In this document: one piece after another, positions 14,414-35,764 of the stretch
Position numbering within the stretch: the stretch's first letter is position 1
Layout of the letters: every line of letters begins with the position of its first letter
Position numbers and translations under genes: made by a program
Origin: Antennarius striatus
Lineage: Eukaryota; Chordata; Actinopteri; Lophiiformes; Antennariidae
Direction: 5' to 3'
Length of the DNA stretch: 64,000 nt
NCBI RefSeq assembly: GCF_040054535.1
Contig: NC_090781.1
Coordinates: forward strand, 15,118,982 to 15,182,981
Notes under the pieces: model-generated
Database searches by the model: none
Seen by the model: the letters and a program-made list of their open reading frames with translations, nothing else
Told to the model about the DNA's origin: nothing

Positions 14414-16559
14414 TAAAACAGGAAATCATGGCGAATCCCAAATTCCACGCCAGCTTTCGGAAATCTTTATGATAGTAACAATTCTGAACTAATTATTAAC
14501 GTGTGTTATTCGAATCCTGTGTGCCTTGAGGTTTTAATTTCTAAGGAGGCCCTGCAGTTGACATGTCTATGATCGGTTTGTCCATCAAGTTAATTGCACT
14601 GAATTATGTCAATCAAAATGACTTTTTTTTTCATCTCTCTATTTTTGCGAGGCTATGGTGTTTTGCACAAAGTTTAGACTTACGTATACTTTTTTTGACA
14701 ACTACCTTTACATACTGGTACGCTGCACAAATGTACAATTTATGGTACAATAAAAAAGTTAAAGGTGCCGAATTTAATAATCATGAGTAAATAAACAGAC
14801 TTGAGGTTTCAGTTTCACGCTCGTCTCACCAAAGAAACCATCACACTGTCATTAATTTTACTTTCGTTTCAGACGCTGGTATAAAAAAAAAAAACCCACA
14901 CCCAAAGGCGTTTTGGTTTTTAATTTTTGTTGTTGTGTAAGTCAATATAAAATCAGAATGACATGTAAATAAAAACCCAGACCGGATGTGATCATGTGAC
15001 TCCAAAACAATAGCGCTCAATGTGGTTGCAGTTCCCTCGTCTGAACTGCAGACCGTCTGTGGTGCGGAGCGCTTCACCACGAGAACAGTGGGTATAGTGT
15101 TGTGTGAAACACGGATCACACGATCACCAGGACACTGAACAACCTGTCATTAGAATATTGGACATTCGATTGTATGGCGCAGCAACAGTCCGACATCTGC
15201 ATTTTGGCGCTCTTGTTTTTTACCCAAATAGCCATATCCGGTCTATGGAAACGAAATAAAATCACAACTTTGTGTTTTCAAGTCTTTATTCAAAGCAGAG
15301 AGGAAGGGAAATTCTTTTACTTACGAAAAGTATTATTATTGCATTATTAGGAAATATTTTGTATTATTTGTTTGCTATTTTAAAACGACGAACACAATTT
15401 CTACTTGTTGTCCTTTCTTTTCCTCTTCTTTTTTGAAACTGTCGATCTTGCCAGATTTGATATTACTTACCCACCAGAAGATTTCTTGAGAACTTTCCAA
15501 GATCGATCCAGTTTAACACAGTAGAAGAATATTATGAGTTGGACACATTACTCTTGACTAGTCTGTTAATATTTTTCATTTTATTTTTTATCATTTTGGA
15601 GACAGTGAATGATAAATCCGCGTCTGTACCGTTATATTATTGAAAAGATTCTTCTTCAACTCAAGATCACACAAAATAACACATAGACACACACGCACAC
15701 ACAAACACATAGATACACAGGCATCAAATGAGGGTTGGTAAAGCTTTATTGACAGCCATAAGAGAAATGTTATATGTTATAGATGTTAGATGTTATACTG
15801 TATAAACGCAACCCCAAGGAAAGTTATGGCTCCACCTGGTGGACTGGATAAAGACATAACCTACTGTACTGTTCACATTAATGTATTTGTTAACTTCAAT
15901 TAAATATTGTGAGCATAGGCCTATATCCTGATTACTTTGGAGAATGACATTAGTTGATCGGTGTGTTATCCATTTTAAATTTATGTAACAGTTTTCGCTG
16001 CAGTGGGAAGTATTAATAGTCTGTAATTAAAGGAGTTCAACATTTAATTTTTAAATAATCGTCAGATGTCTTTGCCTATAAGTTCCATGATGTTATACTC
16101 AATAAATAATCATAGATTTCAAAATTTCTCCAAACACACTAATTTCTCAATAATCACTTGAACTTTTTTTTATTGTCTTACTGAACAACAAGCCAATCGT
16201 AAGTGTGACTTATTGGATGGAAAACCTAACCAAAATCACTTCGCTATTTATTTATTTTTTTGATGGACTGGATACATTTTTAATGTTTCATCGTTAAAAT
16301 AAATATTTAAAAATCTAACATAGCATGTTTTTATAGCCACCACAATGTACAATACTTCTAAAGTATTGAAAACTAGGAATTGGGTGAAAAAATATTGTCC
16401 CCAAATGAAAGCTCTATTTCCGAAGTTCCTCGAACGCCCCGCGCAATTACAGGAAGGGAAGTGGTTCAATGTGTTTTCACTTGTCGGTGTTGCACGATGA
16501 AAGCTAGCTGCAGCAACTGATAAGAATCTCACTTCACACCAGACTTCTGAAATGACCCC

Positions 16560-16681
16560 ACCATCAACTTAACTTCAAAAATATGTTTGCGGAAATGTTT
16601 TTAATGTTTCAGTGTACACAGAGAAGACAACGTCATCGACGACGAAACACAAACGTTAGCTAGAGCAACAGCAACGTCACG
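16560..16681 (+). other. rcbtb2: Probable 5' non-coding exon of rcbtb2
   Basis: Ends in a consensus splice donor CACG|GTAAGT (exon end 16681). The next acceptor in phase with the known protein is TTTCACAG at 18537-18544, just before the ATG exon. The exon contains ACGTCA motifs (CRE-like). The 5' boundary is a guess because no transcript evidence is available. Confidence 0.5.
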
Positions 16682-17342
16682 GTAAGTATCAACAAGAACT
16701 CTTGCATTAGCATGATCAAAATGTGATCATTTTACAGCAATGCTAAGTCCTTGGTTCACCCGTGTAGCTGTTAGCTTGTGCGACCAGGCTTTGGTTTTCA
16801 CAGTGTAACATGGCATACATGTTTTGCATATTTTGTTTCTTCGTTGGCTTTCATTCAGTGTTTGATATCTCAGCAGCGGTAATGTGCGGGTGAGGACAGA
16901 TAGGTTTCATGAGGTCATACAATTATTCTCTAGAGTTAATGTTGTTTAAGCTAATTTACAACACAGTGTTTTCATTTCATGGAGTATTGACATATTGATC
17001 GTAAGTCATGCTCATACTTCGTCATTGAATACAAGACCACAAGCAACTGATATTAGTGTAGTTTGTGTGGGATAGTCGTACTGTAGCTAAGATGATGTAG
17101 AAGAATACTGACATTGATTGGCCATTTTACTGGATTAATATATGATGTCTTAGAAAATATTTACAGGTGACATAACTCACCGGAAGTTGTGCCCTGTTGC
17201 TGTCTGACAGACGGGTAAACTTTCGCACAATATGTTTTTCTTTTGTGTGTGTGAATTTGTTGCTGATGACTGGGGAGTGCTTACTTTACAAGGACTTTGT
17301 TTTGAGTTTTCGTTTTTTAAAAATAACTACAGTACTACTATT

Positions 17343-17344
<2 letters not shown>

Positions 17345-17405
<61 letters not shown>

Positions 17406-17487
17406 CAGCAATAACTGCAACAGGTCCTAATTTAACATGTCTGTCTGTCTGTATCTGTCTGTATCTGCCTGTCTGTCTCTATCTGTC

Positions 17488-17576
<89 letters not shown>

Positions 17577-17603
17577 TAATCATCCATCCATGTATCTACT
17601 CTA

Positions 17604-17660
<57 letters not shown>
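17345..17660. repeat. Compound microsatellite cluster in rcbtb2 intron 1
   Basis: Three tracts in a row: CA (17345-17403), TCTG grading into a TCTA tetranucleotide run (about 17437-17576), and GT (17606-17660). All long open frames here are repeat artefacts. Confidence 0.95.
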
Positions 17661-17662
<2 letters not shown>

Positions 17663-18173
17663 TACCATACTACATTACGTTACTAGGGAACCGTACAGTG
17701 GATCGTCAACATCGACAGCTGACTCTGGCTGTTGTTGATGGATGTGCTTAAAAAATTGGATGAGGGTTCTTTGAAGTGTTTTCTTCTTCTCCTCAAGATT
17801 AAGTTATAAGGAGCAAAAACTTGCTCTTTGTAAACTAAGACAATTTTGTGAATCACAAGTGATGCTTAACGGTAGATATTGGAACTATATGTACATATTT
17901 TAATATATTATTTATTCCTATTTATTGAACAGTAAGATAATATTGTGACAACCTGTGTTAATGCAGACTGTTATTGTGATGTTGCCCTGAGAGGTAGGCT
18001 GTGCATGTGTTGTGCTGTGGATACGTTGTGGGGACTTGGGAAAAGGGAACTGGCAAATGAGTTGGTGACAAGCGAGAGTTGTCTGTTTTCAGAGTTCCTG
18101 TGTGAAGAGATTACTAAAGCCTAATAAACCCTGTGTCAGCTCCATCACTACTTCAGTTATATATATACACACA

Positions 18174-18498
18174 CAGATGCTCCCCGAGATACGAAGATCC
18201 GACTTACAAACATTTTTTGATACGAACAACCACTGACTGATGTCTGAAAGTTCATCAAATGCTACATTGCATTCGTATTTTGAACTGTGTGCCACATCCA
18301 AAGTTACCCTTTCTACTTCAACCCCGTCAAGCAGCGCTGCTTCATACATGCACCTCCAAAACTCATCTCCTAAGTCTCATCCAGTTTGTTTTTGCAGTTA
18401 TAAAAAAGATTTAAATTGAATATATATCAACTTATAAACAATTCAGCTTACAAACAGCCCCTAAGAAACTATTGTGCTCAGAAGTTGGGGACTTCCTG
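18174..18498. mobile_element. pogo-type MITE beside the first coding exon of rcbtb2
   Basis: Left end CAGATGCTCCCCGAGATACG and right end the approximate complement of CAGGAAGTCCCCAACTTC. This matches the terminal type of the outer element at 9591 (CAGGTAGTCC...). Internal sequence is non-coding. It ends 46 bp before the acceptor of the rcbtb2 ATG exon. Confidence 0.6.
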
Positions 18499-18520
18499 TC
18501 TGTATATTAACATTCTTTGA

Positions 18521-26931
<8,411 letters not shown>

Positions 26932-27955
26932 TTGGACTGCCCCTGTAGTGATGTTTTCAACATGAGGTTTAAGTCCACCGAAGTCCTGAGGAGCCACCCT
27001 TGCGCAGGGGATTTTAATGCTGGAGAAACAAACCGTTCCAGCTGCTAACAGATGCTTGTATTAGTCCCCTAACCCCAGCACAAACACAGGAGGTGTGTGA
27101 GGTGTAACTATTACATCACATGACTTGTGACATGTGACAGGCTAAAAATACTGATCTTCCACAGTTTTTTTTTTGTGTTGATCATGCTCAACTATTTTGT
27201 GTCTCATTCTTTTGTTCATGTTACACAACAGTCAAATGGGCGCAGGGGCCTGTCTCACTGCTTCATCACTGCCCTTCATCAGTTGATCAAATAACCAGAG
27301 CACTGCAGTTTCTTTTTTGTCACATGTTCTAGAAAGAGTTAGTCATTTTTGAAAACTTGCACCTTTTTTTTCTAACTTTCAGGTTTGTATGAATGGGAAT
27401 ATCTGTTTGTAGTTATCAATACTTTTTGCAATTTTATTCTACATAATAATAGAGAGTTTGCTGCTCATGCTTCTGGTTACTGTCTGATGTTTTCAATGAC
27501 TAACAGTTCTGTCAGCTCACTGAAATAGGTGTCACTTTATGATAGAGATTAACATCTTACTGCATGTTTACATGTATTCACAATTACTCTGACAAACTGG
27601 AAACTGACTTAAGCACATTGATTTCTATATAGCCTGTCGGTGATGTTACACGTTAAGCGCAGCTGATTTTACAGTTGTTATTTTAATTTAGTATGTTTAC
27701 AAAAGTTTGCTTGTTTATTATTTTTAATACATGTTTGCAGCTCCCTGTGTTCATGCATTTTCATAGGACCACTAATTCAACATTAAATTTCTTTGCATCT
27801 AAATGAAATGTAACAAAACTATTTTACTTAAACAAGCCAGTTACACATAAGCGGTTTTTTTCAGTAACCAAAATGCCTGTGCTATTATTTTATATGGAAA
27901 ATGTTTTAAGCTCTTGACAGAGGTGTTAATGTCAACATTTCATGATCTAAAATGG

Positions 27956-27961
27956 ATTAAA
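27956..27961 (+). promoter_or_regulatory. rcbtb2: Candidate poly(A) signal of rcbtb2 (ATTAAA)
   Basis: ATTAAA about 1.0 kb after the stop codon, with GU-rich sequence (TGTGTGTTGTC) 20-35 bases downstream. This would make a 3' UTR of about 1.05 kb. Confidence 0.45.
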
Positions 27962-28689
27962 ATTAATAACTGCAGAATTGAATGTGTGTTGTCATTTGTG
28001 AACTGTTGGGGTACACTGTAAAGTAGAAATATTCAGCCCACACAAACCATTGTTTGGAAAAAGTAAACTGGCAACCAAAAATACTGTATATCGTTTAACA
28101 CCTGTATATACCACTGCAGCTCATAGCCACTAGGGGGCAGTGTGTTTTGGGAAACCTGCCATTAATTTCCCCCCCCGTCGCTTCAACAGTTGCGTTTTAC
28201 AGAGGAAGTATACACAGCTGCCAACAGCACCTGGCACTCAGTGGACTAATGTTTTGCACGTTAATGAAATTATACTTCTTGTTATAAAGCCATTTCATTT
28301 TCCTGGAAGAAAGGGAGTAAAATAATTACTTTTATTTGTTGTAAAATGAGGACAAGTTTTACATTCAAAGTTGAATTGAGTTTTAATTAAGTTCTCACTG
28401 AATTCTCAGTTCATTGTCATCAGAACTTGGAGAAAAGAAGGTCAATAATTATTGAATTAGCACAATATGAAAATGTTTAAATATTGGACAAAAAACATGG
28501 TCTTTAGTGCAGTCATGAATAAATTTGCTTATTTTCTTCATCACTTTTGGTTCCTGTGTATTTGTGGGTTGCATGTGTAGATGGTTTTGATAGATGAAGG
28601 CAGCACTGAGATTTCTTGTACTTTTGGGTTACTTTGACTGAACCAATGTCTTCCTTCCATCTCCCTTTGTCCTTTTCCTTTTAGCTGGT

Positions 28690-29560
28690 CCCATTATGGG
28701 TTGCCATTTTTTTTCCAGCATTAGTCAGGATATATTTTGTATTTTCCTGCAGCTCTGTGGGGACAGACGCCAGTGTCAACTGTAGGCTGACTCAAAGCAT
28801 GGCTAAGTGTAGAATGTTGTAGCAGGAAGGGCATCCAGCATAATCTTTGCCAAACAAATATGAGCGTCCATCTAAAGAAGTCCGTATCAGATCAGATGTG
28901 GCCCAATCCGATATGGATCAGGTTATACAAATGCTGTTAACTTTAACTTAATTTCAATGTGAATTCAGCTACTGTTGGTCAAGGACGAATGAGAGTTGGA
29001 TAGCGAGAACGGAAGAGTGTCGTGCGGCTTTTAGACAAGCGGTGAGACAGGCTACTGGTGTACAGGAGAGATTCTAGGAAGATTGGACAATTACAGCCAA
29101 GTTGGTCAGAGAAACAGGAGACTACTTGGGGTGTCTTCCGGTAAGGGAAGGAGACTTAGTGGTAGAATCCTAAAGTACAAGAAACTACAAGGAAAGAGTG
29201 GTAAAGAAGAGGTGAGACACTTAGAGGACAGAGAAGAGGAGACAAGAATACATTGAGATATGATGTAGAGCCAAAGTGGAGATGGCAAAGACCAAACGAG
29301 ACATCTGATGACATATATTCCAAGGTGGAACGATCTGTACAATTTGGCCAGACAAGGGATTAAAATGGGAAGGAAGTGCAGCAAGTTAAAATAGTTAGAT
29401 TAGGTTAGGTTAGAGACGCAAATATATTAAATGGTGACAGCAGTGTACTGGGTAGATGGAGGGAATACTTTGAGGGGTTGATGATTGAGGAAAAGAGCAA
29501 GAAAGTAGAGCAGAAGATGCAAAAATGACCTGAAATGTCTGCAGGTTTTTAGCCATTCAG
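28690..29560 (+). mobile_element. Degraded LINE fragments (RTE/L1-like pre-RT region)
   Basis: Short out-of-frame peptides on the plus strand resemble the stretch before the reverse transcriptase of fish LINEs. Examples are a KVERSVQFGQTRD-like segment near 29320 and SSVLGRWREYFEGLMIEEK at about 29442-29500. Upstream, 28820-28920 carries an AGGGCATCCAGC-type sequence that is common at 3' ends of such elements. Many stops; clade uncertain. Confidence 0.6.
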
Positions 29561-29578
29561 GTCGAGGTAGATCAAGAA

Positions 29579-29695
29579 GAGCTAAAAAGAATCAACTGGA
29601 CTTGGACTGAAGTTTTGAAGATCTGAAGAAGCTTGTTGGATAAGAGATGAAACATCCTAAGCAAGTTCAGTTGATTCTTTCTGGCTACCTTTGAT
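29579..29695. repeat. Inverted repeat, about 20-bp arms
   Basis: Left arm AAAAAGAATCAACTGGA (about 29583-29600) and right arm TCAGTTGATTCTTTCTGG (about 29667-29684) are near complements separated by about 65 bp. Sequence of this type recurs in fish repeats, so it is probably a transposon end. Confidence 0.5.
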
Positions 29696-29699
29696 CTCT

Positions 29700-32440
29700 T
29701 GCTCTGAAATCTGTACACAATGATGCCACCATATCCTGGTTGCACAGAATTTTCTGGGTTAAATAATACACAGCATGTGCCATATTTTGAGCTTCATACT
29801 CCAATGCCTGTGAGATCAGTAAACAAGTGTTAGCTGGTTTCCCATGGAAATAACATAAATTCCTCTCTGTGCAGCTATCCAGAGAATGCCATACAACTTC
29901 TTTAACCCCCAGAGACAAATTGAACATCAGTGGACTGACAAACGGCTCTCTTGGCAGCATTATGATGTGAAACATGTTAATTAATACAGATGCATGACTA
30001 TTTATGGTTAGAAATAGATTTTTATTCTTATAAACTAAGATAAATCCAAAATAAGAAAGAACAAAAATAACAACAGAGGTTTTCAAACTCCAAACATGGT
30101 ATTGGGGCAAGTGGTGACAGGAAATCTGTCAAGATGGTTGAGAACAAATCAGAATTTCACTTTTAAGACATGTATTTACACAGATCACAGTGAATGAAGG
30201 GCATAAGTACTATAGGTAACAGTTTTAAGCAAATGTCAGTTTAAAGAGTTGAGTTGTTCAGACATGCGGTTAAATAGCCGCTTATCATCCGGTACATGCA
30301 GCTGGTGGTTGAAGTGTGGGTTTGCAGGGAATATTTATTTTGCAAGGCAGTCAAGAGCTTTAAATATACAGTATATGGCTTCCATGATTTATTAAATCAA
30401 ACATGAAAGTGTATTATCATGTCCACAAATAGATTTACAAAAGTATAAATTAATAATAATAGAGTTAGATGTTTGAGGTTCTTGGTTATTGATGCTTTAT
30501 GCCACATAAGAACTAGAGAGCACTCAGGAAGTGTAAACCACCCCCAAGGCAGCACAGTTTCACCACTATGTGAAAGCACTTAAAAGCAGTGGTCACATGA
30601 CAGTGTGAACCTCATACTGCTGTATGTTTTATGTATGTAAAACCACCACTTGAATTTAGATTCATTTTTGTGTTACAGTCAATTTTAATGAAATCTTCTA
30701 AGATCACAGCTTCCAGAATGTTTATCAACAGTTCCTTGGGTCATATCTCTCAAAAAAATGTCATCAAAATCCGTTCTTTTTTTGTAAACCTGCTAACTGT
30801 TAGACAAAAGAACAAACAGACAAGCTCATGCTGACAAAATCAGCATCCCCATTGTAGAAGTAATAGTCTCAGTGATGGAATATTTGTTTTCCCTTCTTTG
30901 CCCTTCACTGCTTTTGGACTCTTAACAGTTTCAACCAGGCATTTTTCACCTGTAAATCAATTATTATACAATAGACTTTTAGATGGTATCTTTGTAGAAT
31001 GTTGTTTCTTCTTTCTTGCTTTCCAGTTGTGGTTTTAATAAATCAGACAGTGAGTCCCGAAACATAGTTGTACCAGTTTGTTTGTGGCCACCAGTATGAC
31101 GTTAGTGCAGTTTCTGTTTCCATAGTGAAAAAAAGAGAGAATGAGCCTGAAACCATGGCAGTCACAACGAAGGTGTATGTTGTTCAGAATGTCTTTTACA
31201 CAACTTCTATTTTTATGTTGTGTTGCTCAAACATAAGGGCTTCTACAGGCAGGTGGATGAGTTACTTAAGATACTTCTGGCCTCGAGTCAGCCTGCTTCT
31301 ATTCAATGATTATATTATTGATAAGCATAAAAAATCTTTTGTGTGAAATTCCTCTTGCAATTAATTTATTTTTACTGACCACATTTGTAGTCACAACTAT
31401 GTTTGTGTGGACTCTTACATAGCACTGATAATCATTACGCAACAATAGTATGTCACCTGGTACCTTTCTCATAAGTTCTTGTGTCTGAAAGCCTTAAGTT
31501 TTGGCCTTGGGGTTCCAGACAGTTTCCTGGCATTGTGAGAAAATTAACAATCCAGGGGTTTTAAGTACATGTTTTTGTTTAGTAACCGCATACTTGCATG
31601 TGAACAGCTTGTTTTTATGTGGTGTGTGGAACTATTTTGCGAGTGAAAGACAATAGTGCAGGTTTTCTATTTTCTTGAACATTTCACCCTTGCCTTGATG
31701 ATGTTTATTTTGCAGCGGACCGACAAAGAGGGGCACGCTGGCTGTGAGACGCCTCCTGTCTCTTTGATTCTCTGCAGATTTCCCTTCATGTGTTTGACTG
31801 TTGTTGAAAATTCTGTGAAATCAAAATGAACCATATTTGGGTTAGTGTCATGCTCCTAAGCAAGAACACAATTGCATTGCTGGAATCAGGTCCAAATACG
31901 GAAATATTACTGTGACCAAGAAAAAGCAGAAGCTTTTTAATCTTTGCATAGTTTTGTCAAGATATGAACTGCAAAGTATTGAATTATCAGAAGTACATTC
32001 TCTTGCAGACAGTCATTTGTGTAGTGATGTGAAACCCAACGTAGTCACGTAACACAAATGCAATCAAATATTAATTTACCATGCCACTGGCGATGAGTTT
32101 TCGAGTGCCTTAAATGATCTGAGACTTTTCATTTGTAAATTTCACATTCATCCCTGCAACATTACTACTCCAACTCCAATGTTGTTACTAACTCCTAAAG
32201 GAGTTTTTCTGAGAAGTTAGATTTTTTTTTCACGGAGCACTGAGGAAAGAAAACAGTGGGCAGAGACCAACAATGGCTGAATAGAGCTTTTTTAGGACTG
32301 TATCGTTTCCACTGTCCCATATTTAATGTTCCATTTAACAAAACAATACTGTTTTTTTAATGTTCCGCCATGTCACGTTGTAGAATGTTCTCCTTATGTA
32401 GCAGCAACACCATAATGCAAAAACACTCCAATAAAATTGT
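29700..32440. other. Unassigned intergenic sequence upstream of lpar6
   Basis: No known gene seen. A 141-codon minus-strand open frame at 29685-30110 is the longest unexplained one; it has no family motif I recognise. I specifically looked for RB1 pocket-domain exons and saw none. Confidence 0.4.
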
Positions 32441-33378
32441 GTCTTCATAATGTCTTCTATGGTTCGAGACAATCACCAGCAGCTGATGTATTTTTGCTGT
32501 GCTCTCCTCTCAGTGAGGAGTTGTTTGGGGTGATTCTTCCTTTAACTGTAGGAGCAGACAAAAGAGTGGGAGGAGTCAGATGGGAGGAGTTACTACAGCT
32601 TTTTCTTTTCCACTCACAGTACAAAAACTGCTGGGCACACCGGCTCAAAGGAGAAGTGGAACTGTCCAATGCTGTGCTGCTCGTGAGGATGTCTGAAAGA
32701 GAGACAAAGTGAGAAGTAGAAACTGAGTGAGTCAGCCTGTCTGTGAAAAAGAGAGAAGTGTGTTGGGTGGTAGCAATTGGACCCTAAGAACCAACAGAGC
32801 AGCAGACACGTTGTTCAGGTTTACTCCTTAGAGGACACCTGGAAGTTTGGTGCTTTCAGGACCCTGAGAGAGACTGAAAGCCAACAAGCTCTCTTCTGTG
32901 GACTAAAAAGGACGAGCCACTGGACTGAGATTTGACCAACAGAGGGATTCTCCTATGAGGGCATCTCAGCAGGCTTGAATATGGATATGTCATCTGTGGA
33001 CTCAGCACCTTGGTGAGGGTGAGGCTCACTTAACTGAAAAGGACACACTTTTGTGTGACTGATTTATCTGAGTAAGTAAAGCTCAGTCTGTAACTTGCGG
33101 GATTGAGAGACCGGGCAGGGGGAGGGGAGGACACTCTTGTCTCTCCACCATGAGGTAACCCCCAAAATAACTCAAGTCTCAACTCATCAAGACAGGAGGG
33201 AAGTGTGTTGACCATGCACTGCAGTCCTCTAGAGAAACATTTGTCCTAACTGGACGAGGCTGGTGGGATAGGGCTGGTTTCATTCTACATTCATGGTGAA
33301 TGCATTGTTCCAGGCAGCTCTTTCATTATATGCTATTAACAAGCAAGAACCCCCTCCCCCTCCTGTTTTTTTCTCAAA
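32441..33378 (+). other. lpar6: Probable 5' UTR / promoter region of lpar6
   Basis: Sequence immediately upstream of the lpar6 ATG. A candidate acceptor (TTGTTCCAG, ending at 33314) lies 64 bp before the start codon, so one or more 5' non-coding exons are likely here or further upstream. No TATA box that I can defend. Confidence 0.35.
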
Positions 33379-34467
33379 ATGTACAACACCACTATCCCCA
33401 GTGACAATTTAACCTTGCAATGGGTTCCAGGGAACAGCTCTACTTGCAGGAATGATGGTTTCAAATACCCATTATACAGTACTATCTTCAGTATTGTTTT
33501 TGTGGTGGGACTGGTCACCAACGTTGTGGCTATGTACATATTCAACTGTTCTCTCAAGCTGAGAAACGAGACCACAACCTACATGATGAACCTGGTAGTG
33601 TCTGACCTGTTGTTTGTCTTCACGCTGCCCCTGAGAGTTTTCTATTTCATCAACCAGCACTGGCCCTTTGGAAGCATTCTCTGCAAGTTTTCTGTCTCGT
33701 TGTTCTACACCAACATGTATGGCAGCATGTTCTTTCTCACCTGCATCAGCGTGGATCGATTTTTAGCAATTGTGCACCCTTTTCGCTCAAGGGCTCTCAG
33801 GACCAAACGCAATGCCAAGATAGTATGCATTGCTGTATGGGTGCTCGTGCTTTCAGGAAGTCTCCCCACTGGATTCATGTTGGAGACCACCTCGCTTGAG
33901 AACAATAAAAACAATGCCACCTTCTGCTTTGAAAACTTCTCTTCCAAGCAGTGGAAATCTGACCTCTTTAAGGTGGTGATCTTTATAGAGACTGTAGGCT
34001 TCATCATTCCTCTTCTGCTCAACGTTTGTTGCTCCATCATGGTGTTGCAGACCCTGCGTAATCCTCAAACCATCAGTCGTGGGGGGAAGCTGAACAAAAC
34101 AAAGATCCTACGAATGATTATTGTCCACCTCTTCATTTTTTGTTTTTGCTTTATCCCCTATAATGTAAATTTAGTTTTCTATGCTCTGGTCCGTTCAAAA
34201 ACTTTGCAAGGCTGCTTTGTGGAGTCAGTTGTCCGAACAATTTATCCAATAGCCCTCTGCATTGCTGTGTCCAACTGCTGCTTTGATCCCATTGTTTACT
34301 ACTTTACTTCAGAGACCATCCAGAACTCTATCAAGTGGAAATCTCAAGGCAGACAACCTTATGACACAAAGTTCTCTGAGGCACTGCAGTCAGAGAGCAG
34401 CTCCAACCTGCAGTGTAGCCTGAGGAATCTCAAAGCTAAAGTCTTCCACAATGAGTCTTCAGTGTGA
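33379..34467 (+). CDS. lpar6: lpar6, lysophosphatidic acid receptor 6 (P2Y5-type GPCR), complete single exon
   Basis: An uninterrupted 362-residue seven-transmembrane receptor. The N terminus has N-glycosylation sites (NTT, NLT, NSS). TM1 starts near residue 32 and is followed by [20 protein letters not shown] (TM2). The TM3 end reads [15 protein letters not shown], the P2Y-like form of the DRY motif. ECL1/TM3 and ECL2 cysteines (SILCKF, TFCFEN) can form the conserved disulfide. TM6 is [20 protein letters not shown] and TM7 ends in [10 protein letters not shown] (DPxxY). The match to human LPAR6 is strong throughout, including [11 protein letters not shown]-like tail and the final NESSV against NESAA. 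The family responds to lysophosphatidic acid and couples mainly to G12/13; loss in humans causes sparse hair. In mammals this gene lies inside an RB1 intron; here it stands 6.4 kb after rcbtb2 on the same strand. A second fish paralogue is possible, so a/b assignment is left open. Confidence 0.95.
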   Translation: MYNTTIPSDNLTLQWVPGNSSTCRNDGFKYPLYSTIFSIVFVVGLVTNVVAMYIFNCSLKLRNETTTYMMNLVVSDLLFVFTLPLRVFYFINQHWPFGSILCKFSVSLFYTNMYGSMFFLTCISVDRFLAIVHPFRSRALRTKRNAKIVCIAVWVLVLSGSLPTGFMLETTSLENNKNNATFCFENFSSKQWKSDLFKVVIFIETVGFIIPLLLNVCCSIMVLQTLRNPQTISRGGKLNKTKILRMIIVHLFIFCFCFIPYNVNLVFYALVRSKTLQGCFVESVVRTIYPIALCIAVSNCCFDPIVYYFTSETIQNSIKWKSQGRQPYDTKFSEALQSESSSNLQCSLRNLKAKVFHNESSV

Positions 34468-35000
34468 GGGTGGTTCTGCCACTGGCAGAATGAGACACAT
34501 TCAAATCCATTTTTCCATAGGAAGAAGAAGGATCCTCAAGACTGTGGGAATGGATTCATAGTGTTTCATATTTAAGTCCTCATCTCAGGACAAATGTTTG
34601 TTTGTGTCACAGTTGGTTGCATTATCACCACTACTGTATAGCTTTTGTACACATGTGTGGATTTGGTGTGACTGCTGGCTAATTTCCATTTCCTGTGGAA
34701 TATACTGTAATTGTGTTAAACACAATTGCTCTGCCAGTGACCTGGAAGGGATGCAATCACTGAACAGAAGGACATTTAGATTACTGAGTGCTTAGTGTGC
34801 CTGTTTTTCTGTACATTTGTGGTGCTAACGTCATAGCAGTAGGTAATAATTTAACATAAAGATATATAAAGCTATAGCTTGTACAGGGCGTTGCTTTTGT
34901 TTATTGTTTTTACAATAGGGTCACAGATCTGTCTTTTTTCATTGTAGACTCTTATTATATGCACTGACAGTTTCCCACATGCTCTTATGCCATAGCAATG

Positions 35001-35006
35001 AATAAA
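35001..35006 (+). promoter_or_regulatory. lpar6: Candidate poly(A) signal of lpar6 (AATAAA)
   Basis: Canonical hexamer 534 bp after the stop codon, the first good one in the downstream sequence. Confidence 0.55.
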
Positions 35007-35009
35007 AGT

Positions 35010-35760
35010 CATATACTTTTTAAAAACAAAACAAGTGCACTGGTTACCTTTTGTTATCTGTTCACTTCAATTCACTTTGAATCAGAAATTTAGCCTAACT
35101 GAACCAAACTAAAAGGGGCTTGTGGCTACAGTCGATTTACAAAATAAACCTGTAAAGTCAGTCCTGTATCAAAATAAGAAGATATAGAAATGGAAGTAGA
35201 AAGTCTGTTGGAGCCTGACTCCCCTGGGGAGTACCAGCTTCCTGTGTCACAACCAGTGGCAGAAGAGAGGAAGTCTTATCTTATGCCAATTGCTAAAACA
35301 TGGCTGGACAGATTTTTAGTGAACAGTATTTATGTAAATATGTTTAAAGAGTATGTGTGCATCTATTGCATGCCTCAGCAATATCTGCCGAGACATGAGG
35401 GGGAGCAGGAAGTGATAGATAATAATTTTACGTTTAACGTGACCTAGATGAGAATTACATCATCCAGAAGCATATTGTTTTCCTCCTCCAAAAGGACCTG
35501 GTGTTTTAATTGTCAGCCTCAAGGGTTTTCATCTCTCAGCACAGAGACAGTAATTCAGGAAGCTTTTGCTCAAACTAAACAGAAATAATCATGTTTGCTC
35601 CTGGAGGTAACTGAAAAAAATTAATTCATGAAATATTTACTCTGCTGTGGACAATTTTACAAGTAATATATCAGTTTTGAGTCAGCAGGCAAGCGAATAA
35701 CACAAAGCAAATGCTGCTGTTACTCTATTGACATGGCCTGAAGGACAGTCAGCATAACTC
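35010..35760. other. Unassigned sequence after lpar6
   Basis: No gene recognised. A small open frame at 35190-35447 has no known motif. Confidence 0.4.
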
Positions 35761-35764
35761 TTAA

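Larger units (their letters stand above)
11246..16540. promoter_or_regulatory. Divergent interval between fndc3a and rcbtb2 (5' non-coding exons and promoters)
   Basis: Five kilobases without coding sequence between two genes transcribed away from each other. It should hold the 5' non-coding exon(s) and promoter of fndc3a and the promoter of rcbtb2. A strong minus-strand donor, GGTG|GTAAGT (exon end at 13154), is a candidate end of an fndc3a 5' exon. Two NRF1-like palindromes are listed separately. Just before the rcbtb2 5' exon, 16452-16460 carries ETS-like ACAGGAAGG. Open frames here lack protein-like character. Confidence 0.45.

Noticed and set aside
29685-30110. 141-codon minus-strand frame as a gene
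   Set aside because: No domain, no splice context, and it abuts transposon-like sequence. Kept only as a low-interest finding.
33705-34068. Minus-strand frames over lpar6
   Set aside because: Shadows of a strongly conserved receptor reading frame on the plus strand.
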